64,000 bases of DNA from Cyclospora cayetanensis (taxonomy: Eukaryota > Apicomplexa > Conoidasida > Eucoccidiorida > Eimeriidae), in assembly GCF_002999335.1 (NCBI RefSeq), contig NW_020312667.1, forward strand, positions 124,001 through 188,000. The letters are read 5' to 3'. A model generated the notes under the pieces. It did not search any database, was not told the origin of the DNA, and saw only the letters and a list, made by a program, of their open reading frames with translations. Shown one piece after another: positions 28,463-40,874 of this stretch. The translations under genes were made by a program, and so were the position numbers. Position 1 is the first letter of the stretch. The number at the start of each line of letters is the position of its first letter.

Positions 28463-31402
28463 GCTCCTGCATTTTCGGGGGACTGATTCGTGAGGCTTGT
28501 GCCAGCGACTGCCTGCTGATCTTGCTCCTGCAGAGCAGGCAGGCGTGCTGGCTGCCGTATTGGAGTCTCTGTAACGTACCGGCAGTTTGCACAAATGAGC
28601 TGAGAAGGCTGTCTGAGGCAATGTACAAGCGACACCTACGGCAGTGCGAGCCATTCATCGCACCTTGCCTCAAAAGTAGTGCTGGTCTTCAGCACTCCAG
28701 GAGCCTTTTGCCGTAGGCGGTCTGGGAGGCCGTAGCAGAGGCTTGCATTGACTGATAGAGCTCTCCTGCACGCATGCGCTTCTCCAGAAAACAGTAGTAG
28801 GAGTCTCTGCGAAGAATTGCGCGCGACTGTACGTAGTCCTATAGGCCGCATCTCCGAATCGGAGGCAGTCCCTGCCTTCGCCATAGCTGCTCCAGACTCT
28901 TCCAGCGACACTCCTGAAGCCTGAAAACTGAATAGCGCTTCAGCAACCTTCCTGCAGAGACGTGCACATGCGTGCTGTCCACAGGGGGCTGTAGTAGGCG
29001 AGTGAAGGTGGGCGGCACTGAAAATCGCAGCAGGAGCAGAGGCAAGCGCGCGCGTTGCGATCTACAAAAAAGCCTTAGGACGAGGGCGCATCGGGTCGAA
29101 GAGGAGGCGCTAGACGGGCGTAGGGGACAAGCCTGGACGGCTTGCAACAGCGAGACTCGCTAGTGCACACGTGGTAGTCTCTCTAGAGCTCAGAGGGGAG
29201 CGGAAGGAGAGAGAGGGCTTCTTTAAGCACGCGGAAGGCGCGGGGTAGACAGCACAGCTTCCGTCCACTCGCACTGCTTCACGTTCCCACAGGCAGCTCA
29301 CGGGAAAGAGTCCCCACGCAGCACCTTGAGCACGCACGTGTAGCCTAAGCAAGCCGATGACAGAGCAGAGGCGCTTACAAGGAAACGGTCACCACGTTTG
29401 CCGCAGTTTACGAACATCTGCCGTAGCCGTGCAAGGGAAGAAGAACGATGCTTGCCACGCGGATGGGGTGTCGGAGAGGCCAACGCGTCCTCTGTGGTGA
29501 AGTTCGGTGAAAGACCACTTGTCTTTTTCTCTGGCAGCCGATATGCACTAGGTTTGCTTCCTTAGCACTCATATAACAGTTCTGCCTGCCTGGTTAGTGG
29601 GGATATATGCTGCGGGTTCCAGCCCGCGGTCCTCCACGCAGTTGAGCTAAGTACAGGCACAGAGCACGGCGTTTTTTGGAAGTCGGGGGAGGGTGGCGTG
29701 GACTACACTACGCTCTACTTCTTTGCAGCACGCTACCCTACTGATACTATCTGCGAGGTAGTCAAGAGGTTTTTGAATTGTTTGCTTGTGGGCAAATCGA
29801 ATGATTGCAGAGTCCTGCCTTTACTAGAAGACGCGAAAGGCTGTGTGCATGTGCGATAGAGGCTATGTGCAACGAGCTGTGCGAGCCGGGAAGGCTTAGA
29901 GGCTGCAGATATTTTGCGCCTCCTAGCTGTCCCTCTACCTGGCGTGCGAGACTGAGGAGCATGGACAAGGGAGGGCGGTGTTATTTTGAGAAGCGACCAA
30001 TGACGTTTTATGAGTTCGCCTTAAGCGGGGAGTGAGGCATCTTCCTACAGAGGCCCTTGAGAGCGCGGCTGCCTTCTTTTTATGACCTGGTGAAGGGGAT
30101 AGTGCCCTGCGTGGGGTGTGCAACTGGAGGCGCTAGGGATATCTAATAGTGCTCTCCAGGAAGTAGCTGTGTGTGCAGAGAGTGGCGTAAGTGCAGTCCG
30201 CGGAAGCGCTTGCTGGCGCGGTATGGAGGTTCCAGGCTGCCGCCGATGCTCGTGTAACGACAGGCCTGGTGTATCCGTCCTGCTTTGCCGGGCGAGGACT
30301 ATCAAGCGATCGGAAATCATCGACACAGCCGCACAAGGAGCCTGGGGAATTTTTAAATGCCTTTGTTTCGCTGCGTTCTACAGTCGGAAGGAAGGGCAGA
30401 GCGGCCAACTTCCTTTGGTGCCCCTTCCAGCGCGAGCTTCGTGCTCGCCCCGTCCATGCAGCGAAGCTTCGAGGCTTTTTTCTCCGATGTGCTACGGGGA
30501 GATCGCTTCTCTGTATTTGCATTGCAACGAACAGCGAAACGGCGCATAATTAAAATGCGCGGCTGGAAGAAATCGCCGCCTTTCCCGTCGTGGCACTCAC
30601 CGCCTGCGTTGTGCTCGGGGCGGCACGGGCCCCCCACAGGGGGCCGTAGATGGAGCAAAAAAATTGCTTGTGAGTGAGATTAGACCCTCTGGAGCGGCTA
30701 AGGAGTTAATGTTTATGTGCAGAAACGAAAGGAGGGATGCAGAGAGAGCCGCCTCTACCGTCTTCTCACTTGTGCCGTGCAGCAGCAGCGTGGCTGCTGC
30801 CCTGGCGAGCGCGGGCGCAGCTGCATATATATATATATAATGGCGGCAGCAGCAGCAGCGAAAGAAAGGCTGCAATGCCGTTCGTTTCCAGGTTTTGTGT
30901 TTGTTTTTCACGCGAAATCGAAGCACCTATAGAAGAACCTTGTGTGTGGCGTTTTTGGAACGCCTCTTGGCCGTTCGCCCCTGCACGTCCACCGCTACAG
31001 CGTAGGACTGCGATGCAAACACCACAGCCGCAGTGTAGCGACCGACACCAGCGCATTTTGTGTCTCTTCAGAGGGCTGTTAATTCCCACGTCCAGACTTC
31101 ATTGTCGACATCCTCTTGCGCCTGTTTCTGCCGCAACAAGGACGAAGCAGGGAGAGACGCCCCTTCCCTGTGCGTGCTCCGTCTACCTTCTCACGCGCCA
31201 GCGAAAGGATACTCCTCGCAGGGAAATTGTGTGCTGCTACGCCCTCCGCCACCCCTCTGCTGTCTCCGCCCTCCTGCTCAACAGGTCCGTTGCTTCATTA
31301 AATGCGAAATAGCGACTCTGAGCGAAAAATTCCCTCAACGATTTCTTCCTCGCCTCTGGGGCAGCAGCGGCTGCATCGGCGGGGAGGCACGACAGAGAGC
31401 GG
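28463..31402. other. Unresolved region with short open segments on both strands
   Basis: The best candidate is a minus-strand gene: a segment ending near 28,636 (motifs KVAEALFSFQASGVSLEESG and AKAGTASDSEMRPIG), entered after ttttttgtag at about 29,060, with a possible upstream exon near 29,380-29,480 (RQMFVNCGKRGDRFL followed by gtaagc). Plus-strand open pieces at 28,523-28,716 and 29,811-30,035 are alternatives. None resembles a known family and the exon chains are not closed, so no CDS is called. A short (TA)n run lies at about 30,824-30,840. Confidence 0.3.
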
Positions 31403-31435
31403 CTAGAGGCGCTGCAGCAGCGCCTCTAGCCGCTC
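31397..31435. repeat. 39-bp palindrome over the stop codon of the small basic gene
   Basis: Arms of 19 bp (gagcggctagaggcgctgc and its exact reverse complement) are separated by one base. The minus-strand stop codon (31405-31403) sits inside. It would form a very stable RNA hairpin at the end of the coding region. Confidence 0.9.
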
Positions 31436-32165
31436 AGTCGCCAGTCCTTTGACAATTTGGCTCTGTAGAGTCTCCCTCAATTGCTCGCTAGACGACGGAA
31501 GGGCCCCCAGAGGGCCCCTTCCGCTCTGCCGCTCAAAAGCCGTCTTGCATTCCCCTCCCTCGTAGACTCCCCCTTTCGCGTCGTGCTCGGCTCTGCATGC
31601 GGAAAGACGCCCTTAGACCTTTTGCATTACAGCTGTGTCGCATTCGCACGACTCTTTCCCCCAATGCTCCTCCACGGATGTAGCTGTCTCGTGTGTGTGT
31701 GTGTATGCCTCCATGCCTCCATGCCTGCTACTCTTCTGCCTGCCTTTCTGCCTGCCTGCCCCTTAGGATATAGCTGGTCAGCAGTTTCGCGCCAAACCTC
31801 TTCGTCGACTCCGCCTTTGCCCCTTGCGCCGTGGCGCCCCCTCCCCCCCCTTGCCCCCCTTCTGGTTGCTGTTTGGTAAAGGCTTCATCCTCCTGAGGCT
31901 CTCTGCCGCAGCGTCCTCATAAATGTATGTAAGGCAACCCCGATGCTCTTCCGTTATGTAGCCTTCATATCGCCGCGGCTCAAAACCTGCACCACATGCC
32001 CATGCGCAAAAACAGCGGCGTCACTATGACTGTAGTCTCAAAATGAAGGCGAGACTTTGCAAGGAGCCAGCGCACAGCCAACAGCCTTCACTCAACCTCA
32101 TCTCTCTTTTGCGGGGAGGCTGCTCTTCGCCGTTTGCCTTGATCCTTCCTAGTGGAGGCTTTCAT
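31403..32165 (-). CDS. Small basic protein, unknown function
   Basis: Three exons join in phase: 32097-32165, 31798-31978 and 31403-31590, total 145 residues from the ATG at 32165. The N-terminus is strongly basic (MKASTRKDQGKRRRAASPQK). The middle exon carries the least biased sequence (YEGYITEEHRGCLTYIYEDA), followed by a Gly/Lys/Arg tract (RRKGQRRSRRR) that looks like a nuclear or nucleolar signal. The C-terminus is helical (EQLRETLQSQIVKGLATERL). Donors are gttgag and gtttgg, both weak, so boundaries may shift by a few codons. The start lies 370 bp from the divergent CCCH gene, suggesting a shared promoter region. The last ten codons and the stop fall in a near-perfect palindrome. I do not recognise the family. 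Confidence 0.5.
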
Positions 32166-32535
32166 GGCTTGTTGTGTCTTGCTCCGCGTTGCTTGTGCTG
32201 AAGATGCCTCTAGACATGGTGTTGCAGTGCAGAAAATAGCGTGTCTTTTCCCTCCCCTCTACTACTCCACGCCCCCTTCTCCACTCCGAAAGATCCGCCT
32301 CCATGTATGTGCTGGCTCTAGCAGTGGCGCAAATGCCTCGTGCGCTGTACGTCTGTGTCTGTGTGTGTACCCGTGTCTGTCGCGTCTCTCTCTGCTGCAG
32401 GTATGCCTCACTCTGGCAGCACTCCACGCAACTCTGCAGCACGGGGGCCCCCCCCAACCCTGTGGGCCCCCGTCTCTCGCTCCAGCCGTTTTTAGTCGCT
32501 CCGGCGGTCCTTAGCCTCTTTTTTGAGAACTGATA
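32166..32535. promoter_or_regulatory. Candidate bidirectional promoter region
   Basis: A 370-bp gap between two divergent start codons (32165 minus, 32536 plus). Any promoter elements for both genes should lie here or in their 5' leaders. I see no TATA-like element that I would assign; the assignment is positional only. Confidence 0.35.
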
Positions 32536-33959
32536 ATGAATGAATCCCCACATCGGCAGCTGCAGCAGCAGCCGCTGCAGCCGCAGCCGCAGCAGCAGCA
32601 TGGCGCTGCAAGCGTCGTTGTCGCTGCGACGGGAAAAGTGCAGCCTCCTCAGGGGCGTCTCTCCGCCGCTGCCACAGCCTTAGGAGGTCAGCAGCAGCAG
32701 CAGCAGCAGCAATCCGTGCAGCAGCAGCATGCGAAGCACTCGCAGGAGGCTGCTGAGGAGGGGGGGGCCCCTTCAGCAGCCTCCTGCGGGGTCGCTGCCT
32801 GCAGTGCAGTAGCGGTGGGGGGAGGGGGGGGCCCTTCCAAGGCGTTCCCAGCGGCAGGCGGGGGCCCCCCGCTTCAGGCAGCGCAGCAGCACGGGGGCAA
32901 GGGGGCCCCCCTTTCGGGGATGTCGCGAATTCCTCGGATGGCTAGTGGCGGATCGCCTCCCACTGCGCAGCATTCCTCGCCCAACGCTCCTGGAGCCTCC
33001 TTCATCGGCAGTCGCAGCAGCAGCGGGGGGGCCTCTGGCAGCAAGCGGCAGCAGCAGCAGCAGGGGCTGCTGCTGCAGCAGCAGCAGCAGCAGCAGCCCG
33101 CGCACGGAGCGCGCAGTCACTGGGGGCCCCCGAGTGGCCGTCTGCAGCAGCAGCAGCAGCAGCACCATCACCACCACCACCGCTGTGCCACGGCGGGGTA
33201 TGAGCGGGGAGGGGGCCCCCAGGGGGGGGTCTCTCAGGGGCCCCCCCACAACGCTGTCTACAGGCTGAAGATGTGCCCGTGGTATCCTGAGGGGCGATGC
33301 AACTATGGCACCCAATGCAGCTTTGCGCACAGCGAAAACGAGCTGCGTTCTGCGCGATCGCGCTTGCAGCATCAGCAGCAGCACCAGCAGCAAGGCTTCA
33401 GTGCCAGCCTGACTTCGGGAGGAAGCGGATCTCAGGGGAGGTCAGGAGGCAGCGGTGCTGCTGGAAGTGCTCAGATGCAGCAAGCCTATCCGCCTCCGCT
33501 TGCGCACAGCACGGAAGTCTCGCAGGGGCCTGACAGCGCTCCAACACCAGGGAGCCATCCCCCAGGCGACTTCCAAGACAGTGCCGGCAGTAGTGGTAGT
33601 AGTGGGGGGAACAGTGGCAATAGCAGCGGTGGGAGTGGAGGGGGCGGCAGTAGTGGGGGGGGTGCTCAGGGGAACCTCTTTTACAGAGGAGGGGGGGGAG
33701 GCGGAGGGCCTCATCATGCGCAAAGGATGCCTCCGGGAACGCGTCAGCAGCAGCAGCAGCAGCAGCAGCATCTTCTGCAGGATGGCAGCAGCCTAGCGGC
33801 GAATCCTAGGGGGTGGGGCCGGCACGGGGGGGGCCCCCTGCAGCATCAGCAGCAGCATGCGCAGCAGCAGCAATCTCAAGGCGCGGAAGAGGGGGTGGGG
33901 GGCCTCGTACGGGGGGGAGCAGCGGCAGTGCAGGGGTATTCCGAGGGGGCCTCAAATCT

Positions 33960-34008
<49 letters not shown>

Positions 34009-35325
34009 CCTTACCTCGCGCACCGAGGAGGAGAGCGGCAGTCGCGATACGCGCCAGGAGGCCCTGCAGCAGCAGCAGCAGCTGCTGCTGCTGCTGCTGC
34101 TGCTGCACGCCGCCATCACCACCACAACCAGAGCAGCGCAGGAGGAGGAGGGGGCCCTGGGGGGGGGCCCCTCGACGCATACGGGTGTGCGCCTTTGGAG
34201 GGCCCCCCCGGGGGGTTCCAGCGGCCACACCACAGAGCAGGCGGGGGGGGAGGGGGGCCCCCTCCGGGGGGGGGCGATCTACAGCAGCAGCAGCAGGACG
34301 GGAAGCTCCTCTGTCCGTACATCAACAGGAAGGGTGGGTGCTTCAGGGAAGCCGAGTGTCGCTTCTCGCATTCAAGGGAAGGAGGCGCTCAGGCGCAGCA
34401 TGGGACGAGGGGGCAGCGGCAACAGCAGCTGCTGCTGCTGCAGCAGCAGCAGCAGCAGCAGCAGCAGTCCAACGCGCCGGAGGCCTCTCCCTTCGAGCAG
34501 CAGCTGTCGTCGAACCTGCAGCACGGCACGCAGAGCCGGCAGCTGGGGCCCCCTGGAGCGGCTGCCGAGCACGCGGCAGCGGCAACGCCTTCGGATGCAG
34601 AGCAGCAGCATGAGCACCCCGAGGAAGAGGCAGGGGGGAGGCCCTTTGCAGTGGCAGACAGCATGCGGGGAGTCTCCCCGTACTACGAATCCGACTCGCG
34701 GCGAAGCAGCATGGGCCCCTCCCAAAGCAACGGCGGTCGAAGCTCTATACAGCAGCAGCAGCGGGCCCAAGTGCAGCAGCTGCAGCAAGTGCAGCAGCAG
34801 CAGCCTCACCAGCAGCAGCTGCAGCAGGTGCAGCACCAGCAGCAGCTGCAGCAGGTGCAGCACCAAATGCAGCAGCAGCACCAGCACATGCAGCAACTGC
34901 AGCAGCACCACCATCAGCTGCTGGCGCAGCACCAGCAGGAGGCCTCTAGAGGCATGGGAGCTCCCCCCCTCTCCCCGCTCACTGCGGGGGGTTCTCCCTA
35001 CTACCCCATGGCGGGGGCCCCCCCTCCGCACGCGGTGTATCCGCAGGTGGGCCCCATGGCCGGGGGCCTCGACACGCAGTACTGGTTCCATTTGATGCAC
35101 AGTCAAAACGGCTTCTGGGGGCCCCCGGGGCCCCCCCGAGCGTACGGCAGCCCCCAGACCATGGGCCTCCCCAGGGGCACTCCCTATCCGCCTGGGGGCC
35201 TCCGCTACGTCTACGGGGCCCCGGGGGCCCTCAGCCTAGAGGCCCCAGGGGGCCCTCAAGAAAACCCCTTCTGTGCATCGCTTGAGGAGCTCAGCGCTGC
35301 TGCCCCTCGCTTCTATGAAGACTGA
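32536..35325 (+). CDS. Tandem CCCH zinc-finger protein with extreme poly-Gln/Gly/Ala tracts
   Basis: A single exon of 929 codons from ATG 32536 to TGA 35323. Two CCCH zinc fingers are visible. Finger 1 at residues 247-265 (CPWYPEGRCNYGTQCSFAH) has C-x7-C-x5-C-x3-H spacing; finger 2 at residues 593-612 (CPYINRKGGCFREAECRFSH) has C-x8-C-x5-C-x3-H. Such fingers bind single-stranded RNA and often control mRNA stability or splicing. The rest is low complexity: many CAG runs read as poly-Gln (longest about 17 codons near 33,958-34,008), plus poly-Ala, poly-His and Gly-rich blocks. The C-terminal 90 residues (QYWFHLMHSQNGFWGPPGPP) are less biased and may be a functional tail. The acidic end AAPRFYED is followed directly by the stop. 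RNA binding is a family-based inference; the target is unknown. Confidence 0.85.
33958..34008 (+). repeat. Pure (CAG)17-type run coding poly-Gln
   Basis: Longest uninterrupted CAG run in the CCCH protein. Further runs of 5-9 units occur along the same exon (for example 32,691-32,711, 33,745-33,770, 34,441-34,469). Confidence 0.9.
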
Positions 35326-35551
35326 GCTCTTTGGGCGCAGCAGCTGCCGCTGCTCCCGCAGCCGTCGCCCCCTGCGGCTCCTCTTGAGGCGAAGGCTGCG
35401 TGGCGCTACGCGGCGCCGTCAAGCGTGCAAAGCGCGTGTACAGCCCGCACAGAGCGTTGCTCGGGAGGGCGTGGAACGAGGCTTGCTGCAGGAACTGCGG
35501 CAGCATGTGCTGCCGCCGCTGCTCCCGCAGCAAGTGCGACACGGCCAGTTG
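35291..35551 (-). CDS. Terminal exon of an unknown minus-strand gene
   Basis: Minus frame opens after an acceptor (gctaaacag) and runs 86 codons to a stop at 35293-35291: QLAVSHLLREQRRQHMLPQF, then SFHALPSNALCGLYTRFARL, and an Ala/Pro-rich tail. The composition is protein-like and lacks triplet runs. Its last 35 bp overlap the convergent CCCH frame. Likely upstream pieces are an open segment near 36,000-36,140 (LEMCMRSCRRLYVQAAAWWG) and a possible start at ATG 36861 (MTTEASGIFEHDALVELFLQ), but the linking exons could not be fixed. Function unknown. Confidence 0.45.
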   Translation of the reverse strand, partial: QLAVSHLLREQRRQHMLPQFLQQASFHALPSNALCGLYTRFARLTAPRSATQPSPQEEPQGATAAGAAAAAAPKELSLHRSEGQQR

Positions 35552-37213
35552 CTGTTTAGCCGCATCGGCAGCAGCGACACAAACTGGCGGTGCTCAAGCA
35601 GCAGCGTCCCCACACGCATCAACCAAATGTACTTCTAACTAAGCGGCTCAAAAGCGACCAAGGAGGTCCTGGGCAGCAAGCCTGCACACTATGCAAGGCA
35701 TGCGAAAGATTCCGCTGCGCGGGAGGGACGGAAAGAATAGCCATCTCACTCTAACGCGTCTGCCCCTTTCGCTCGACAGCAGCCGCCTTCCCTCCACGGC
35801 CTCTCCTCTTGCGGCGTCCTTTCAAGGGGGGCTGCTGCCTCTTGGCTGCCGCGCGCGGGGAGAGGCTTGGGAAGGCCAAAGAAGCACGAGCGATAGCAGC
35901 AGTGCAAAAACGCAGACGCGGCATAGGGCGCTCTCTCCTAAAGTGAGGTGTTGCTTGCTAGCTCGCGTTCCTGGGAAGGGTGCAAAGTAGGGGCCCCTCG
36001 CGAAGTTAGATCCGCGAAGGCTGTCGTGCGCTTGCTGCTGCAGGGCAGCTTGTGCTACACCCCACCAGGCCGCCGCTTGTACATAGAGGCGGCGGCAGCT
36101 TCGCATGCACATCTCCAGAGAGCTCAAAGGCATTTGCTTTGGCAAATGAAGCATTACACAAACAAAACGCTGCACAAATGGAAACACCTTAGCGGAAAAA
36201 AAATTCCCCCCTAAGCTGCACTGGTAGATGTAAGAGGGGGCCTTTTGCACAGAGAGGCAAGCGTTCGCGTCCTCCTATTCTATATATGCCTATTTGCACT
36301 GACGCACATACTTTAAATAGAAGATGTGGAGCTGAATCCGTCGACCCCTAAAATGTCTAGCTACTAGTACCCAAAGGGGCCTCTAGAGGCCGCTTCCTTT
36401 TCCGCATGCATACATGCCCACAGAAACGCAGTGCGAAACGCCAACGCCCCCCGTTTTTTCGTCTTTTTTTCCTCCTTTTTCCCTCCTTCCCCGCGGGATA
36501 AACATGCAGAGGAAGCACTCTTGAGGAAGCTTCCTGAGAGAGAGAGCAGCTTATATACACACTGCCTAACTCGAAAGAAAGACAGGCACCGTCCGCTGCC
36601 CTCGGGAAACCCCCTCAACGCAGCCACCAAGCAAAACTTTTGCCCCCTCTGCGTCCAAACAGGGAGCAACTGCTAAGAAAGGAGGCCCTCTGCTTGTTGC
36701 TCTGTAGCGTTTTCGAAGGCAACAGCCTTCCCGTCCTCAAGAGAGCAGCTCAGCACTTGATGCGAACCACACAAAAGCCGCCTCCGCGTAAAAAGGCAAC
36801 ACTGAAGGAACAGCTCCACAAGCGCGTCGTGTTCAAAAATGCCGGAGGCCTCAGTTGTCATAATACGCGTGAAAAAAAACACCCTCTCACAAATAAGCCT
36901 CCCCAACACACGCCTCCCCTTCCCCTTACACACATACACACACACATACACATACCCACGCCACTTGGAGAGTCCTAGGAAGCCTAGATGCCGGTACAAT
37001 AAGACTCCGCTAAACGCCATGGCGTAGACGCAACTCTGGAAGCTGCAGCGAATACCGTGGGAGCGTCTCTAGCGGCATCCCCAGCGCTTTTAGAGCTCTA
37101 TGAACGCCACATGCGCCGATCTTGCAAGCTGCTTGAACACGGCAAAATGCCAAATGTGTGCTGCTGCGCGTCCTGCGGGATAGTTCGCTCTGACAATTAG
37201 GGGGTATTTCTTT
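35552..37213 (-). other. Probable 5' part of the gene ending at 35291, exons not resolved
   Basis: Contains the open minus-strand segments named in the previous entry, plus a basic stretch near 36,430-36,530 (GKEGKRRKKRRKNGGRWRF). The ATG at 36861 lies 353 bp downstream of the end of the UVR coiled-coil gene on the same strand. A short acac/acat run occurs at about 36,925-36,960. Confidence 0.3.
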
Positions 37214-40200
37214 TCAAGCCGCTGCGTCTTCTGATGGCGTTGGTGCATAGGCTGCCTCCTCCATTTGTGTCGGAAGAGGCCCCGGAGTAAGCAACTTCTT
37301 ATCGTTCTCTTGTTCTTCCCGTTGCTGCTGCTGCTGCTCCTCTTCTTCCTCCTCCTCTTGCTGTTGTTGCCGTTGTTGCTCCTTTTCCTCCTCTTGCTGC
37401 TGTTCTTGTTTCTCCTCCTTCTCTTTCTCCTCCCCTTGCTCTCGCCGCTGTTGCTGTTGTTGCTCCTCCTTCGCTTCTTCCTCCTCCGCTTCGTGCTGCT
37501 GAGGCTGCTGCTGAGGCTTCGAGAGTACACCGGTTACACCTGAAGAAGCCTTGAGGGCAAGGCCTGCAAACAAGCTGCCAGCCGCTCTTGTCTGCGTTTC
37601 CTCTTGCTGCTGCAGCTGCCTCTCCACGTCTACAGTGCCTGTGCTTTCGGCGCTCTGAGACGCGGAGGCCCCATCACCACCACCATAAACACCAGCGTCA
37701 TCTTGGGGAATGTGCAGCCTCCGCAGTTTCCCCACAATGCCTGTGGCCGTCTCTTCTGTACTTGTTTCTGCTTCGCCTTCATCATCTGCTGCCAACATCT
37801 GCTTTGCCCTCTGCTGCAACAACGGCTCCGACAGCGGTCCTGAGTCTGCAGCTGCATGCTCCTCCCCACATCCTTGAGACATCTGCTCTCCTCGATGCAT
37901 GCTTGCTACTACCCCCGCTTCTGCAGCGACTGCGTTCGCGTCTCCCCTTGGAGAAAGGCTTCTTGAGGATTTTCCAGCATTCCCCGCTTCTTCTCCAGAG
38001 GCAGAGGCTGCTGCCAACTCCGCAGCAGCAAGCGAATGCGGTGTGCTTTCAGAAAGGCACTCCCCGCAGTCTGCAGCAGCCGCAATATCCGATTCTGCAA
38101 CTCCCGATTCTTCCCCCGTTGCTGCTGAAAAGGCCGCGTTTGCCACACTGCGTGGCGTCAAAACCTCCTCTTCGCTTTCTCCGGAGGGCGGCTCGACGTC
38201 TGCCTGCTCGAGTCGTTTCTCCTCGAAGGCAGAACTCGCAACTTCCCCTCTTCCTGGCTGTATATCGGAGACGTCTAAGCTTTCCCTCTTTTCGTCATCC
38301 TCCCTCTTTTCCTCATCCTCTATTTCTTCTCGCGTTTCTTGCTTCAGGATCTGCAGCAGCTGCTCGTACAAGCGCGTCTCTCCATCGAGACTTTGATACA
38401 AGAGCTGCAGCGACAACACAAGCAGCACAGGGCCTGTCACCAGCGGCTACACGCCTCACCGTAGAGACTGCTCCTGCCCTCTTTCCCGCTTAGCGTCCCT
38501 ACCTCTTCTTTACCGAGCTCACCTCGTCTCTGTCCTTGGGGCAGTTCGCACGCAGTCTTCGTAGATTCTTCTTGTGCTGCAGCAGACAACGAAGGCGAGC
38601 GACTCGCGCTGCGGCCTCCTCCCGAGAGACAACACTTTCCGCCTCCGGAAACTCCTTTTGCAACTGCTCCAGTGCCTGTGCTCAAACAAAAACCAACAAG
38701 CCCCAAAGCTTGCATGCATGCTCACGCACAGGAGCACTTAAGGCTGCAGAACAAGCCGTCGAAAACACTCCACACGCTACCTCTCCTGGAAACAAAGAAC
38801 GCTGCGAACAAGACGCCGCCACGGACCGTCAAAATGCTTGCTCTCTCTGCATCCAGACTCGCAGTTTTTGTCTTGAGGACGGCGATTTTCTCAGTACACT
38901 CCTGAGCGCGAGAAAAAAAGCCGCATCCTCCACGCATACACACAGGCAGCCTGTCAGCAGCGGCAGCAGCAGCTAACAGCTAAGAGCACGCAGCGCGAAA
39001 ACACCTCCCGCAGGGCAGAAAAAGGCACATGGGCAAAAACCCCAGAGACAGAGACACCACTTTTAAAAGCAGAAAAAGTAAAACAAACAAAACACACCTG
39101 AATTTGCTGTGCGAGAGAGGCTGCGGCCTTGAAGTCACGTGTCTGAGCAGACAGCCGCTTCTCCTGTTGCAGCACTGGCAGCAGCAACTCGAGCTGCTGC
39201 TGCTCCGCGCACAGCAGGAGCCGCTGCTGCTGCGCTTCGTGCTGCTGCTGCTGCAGCTCTTTCCGACGTCTCTCCAGCTGCTGCAACAAGTCCCTAAAGG
39301 CCAGAGGCAGCGCGCCACAGAACGCCGAAAGAACCCACGCGCAGAGGGTGTATCATGGCTACGGAAGCATGCACCTGCCCTGCTTTCCCTTGTCTCCCCC
39401 AAGCGAAGCGAAAGATGGATGCAAAGGGAGCAGAGTAAGATGCCACAGGGACGAATGTAAGAGGCGGGAGAGGGGGCGCGCATGCGGCTTACTGTTGCTC
39501 GACAAGCCGCTGCATGGCGCTGCTTGTACTGTCGTGCATTTTCCTTCTCAAAGCTAGAAGCGCACTGAAAAAAGCCTCCCTAGTCTCCAAAAAGCCGCAA
39601 ACAGACGACAGCTTTGCGGCCTGCTGCTCGCCTCTGAGAACAGATCCACCCACACAGAAACGGCAAAAGAAGCGAGCGCTGCCAGCAGCATTGCACACAC
39701 AAAGACACACATAGACACGCACAGACACACACGCATATATGTATACATACGCATACACATACACATACATATAAATGTATACAGACACATACATACAGAC
39801 ACACATACATACATACATGCACATACATACATACATACACACAGACACATACACACAGACACATACACACAGACACATACACACAGACACATACACACAG
39901 ACACACATACATACACACATTCACACCCTCCCTTCGCTCCAGGCCAGGCTTCCAGAGGTTCATGCATTGGGCACCCATTCCAGCAGCCCCTCATTCATGG
40001 AGATATCACGATTGGAAATGTGCGAAAATGTGTTGGCAGAGCGATCTGAAAGTCGAGAGGCAAGAGGCACAGGAGAAATCGACAAAAGCCTTGGGAGGCA
40101 GAAGGCAGCGCTAACTGCAAGACGCCATCAAGTACGCACTCCTCCTGAAGCTTGCCCAAGGCTTCCGTGGCGAATCCGAGTTCCTTTAGCTGCTCTTTAA

Positions 40201-40750
40201 GCTGAAAAACATACAGAGGGAAAGAAAACAACGACACGAAAGACATCCTACTACCCATCTCCCAGTGCTGCTCCTGCCCTCTCGTTGGTTGCTTCTGTTT
40301 CGCGTCTGCGGCTGCAGACGCTTGTGGAGGTGTACCTGCAGGTTCTCCTCGGTGAGTTTCTGCTGCTGCATCTCGAGCTGCTGCTGCTGCTGTATCGCAT
40401 CAGCTGCCGCTGCTGCCGCTTCCACAGATGCTCTGCATCAGCATTTACACCGGACGCAAGTGAAGAGCTGCGGCTGTGCTAGGGGGTTGGTACATGCGTG
40501 TGCGCTGTGTGTGGCTATAGGAAGCAACACGAAGGCTGCTCAAAGACAGACAGTGAGAGGCAGACTTGCTGGAGGAAGCGCAAACACGAGAGATCGGCAA
40601 GCTCGTATAGCATCAGAGGGGTTCACAAGGAAGCAGACAGACAGAGAGACAGAAGGAGGCATAAGGGACAGACAGACAGACAGACCGAAGGAGGCACAAG
40701 GAAGCAGACAGATAGACAGACAGACAGACAGACAGACCAAGGGACGAAAC

Positions 40751-40783
<33 letters not shown>

Positions 40784-40826
40784 CACAGACAGACAGACAA
40801 ACCGAAGGAGGCACAAGGAAGCAGAC

Positions 40827-40874
<48 letters not shown>

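Noticed and set aside
29584..29650. tRNA-like stretch with gcgggttccagcccgc and, on the other strand, ttagctcaactg
   Set aside because: The T-loop has the wrong length, no anticodon stem or full acceptor stem can be paired, and the total length is too short on either strand.
33813..35106. Large alternative frames in the CCCH exon (poly-Ala, poly-Ser, poly-Leu)
   Set aside because: Shadows of CAG/GCA/AGC periodicity; only the frame from 32,536 carries the zinc-finger signatures.
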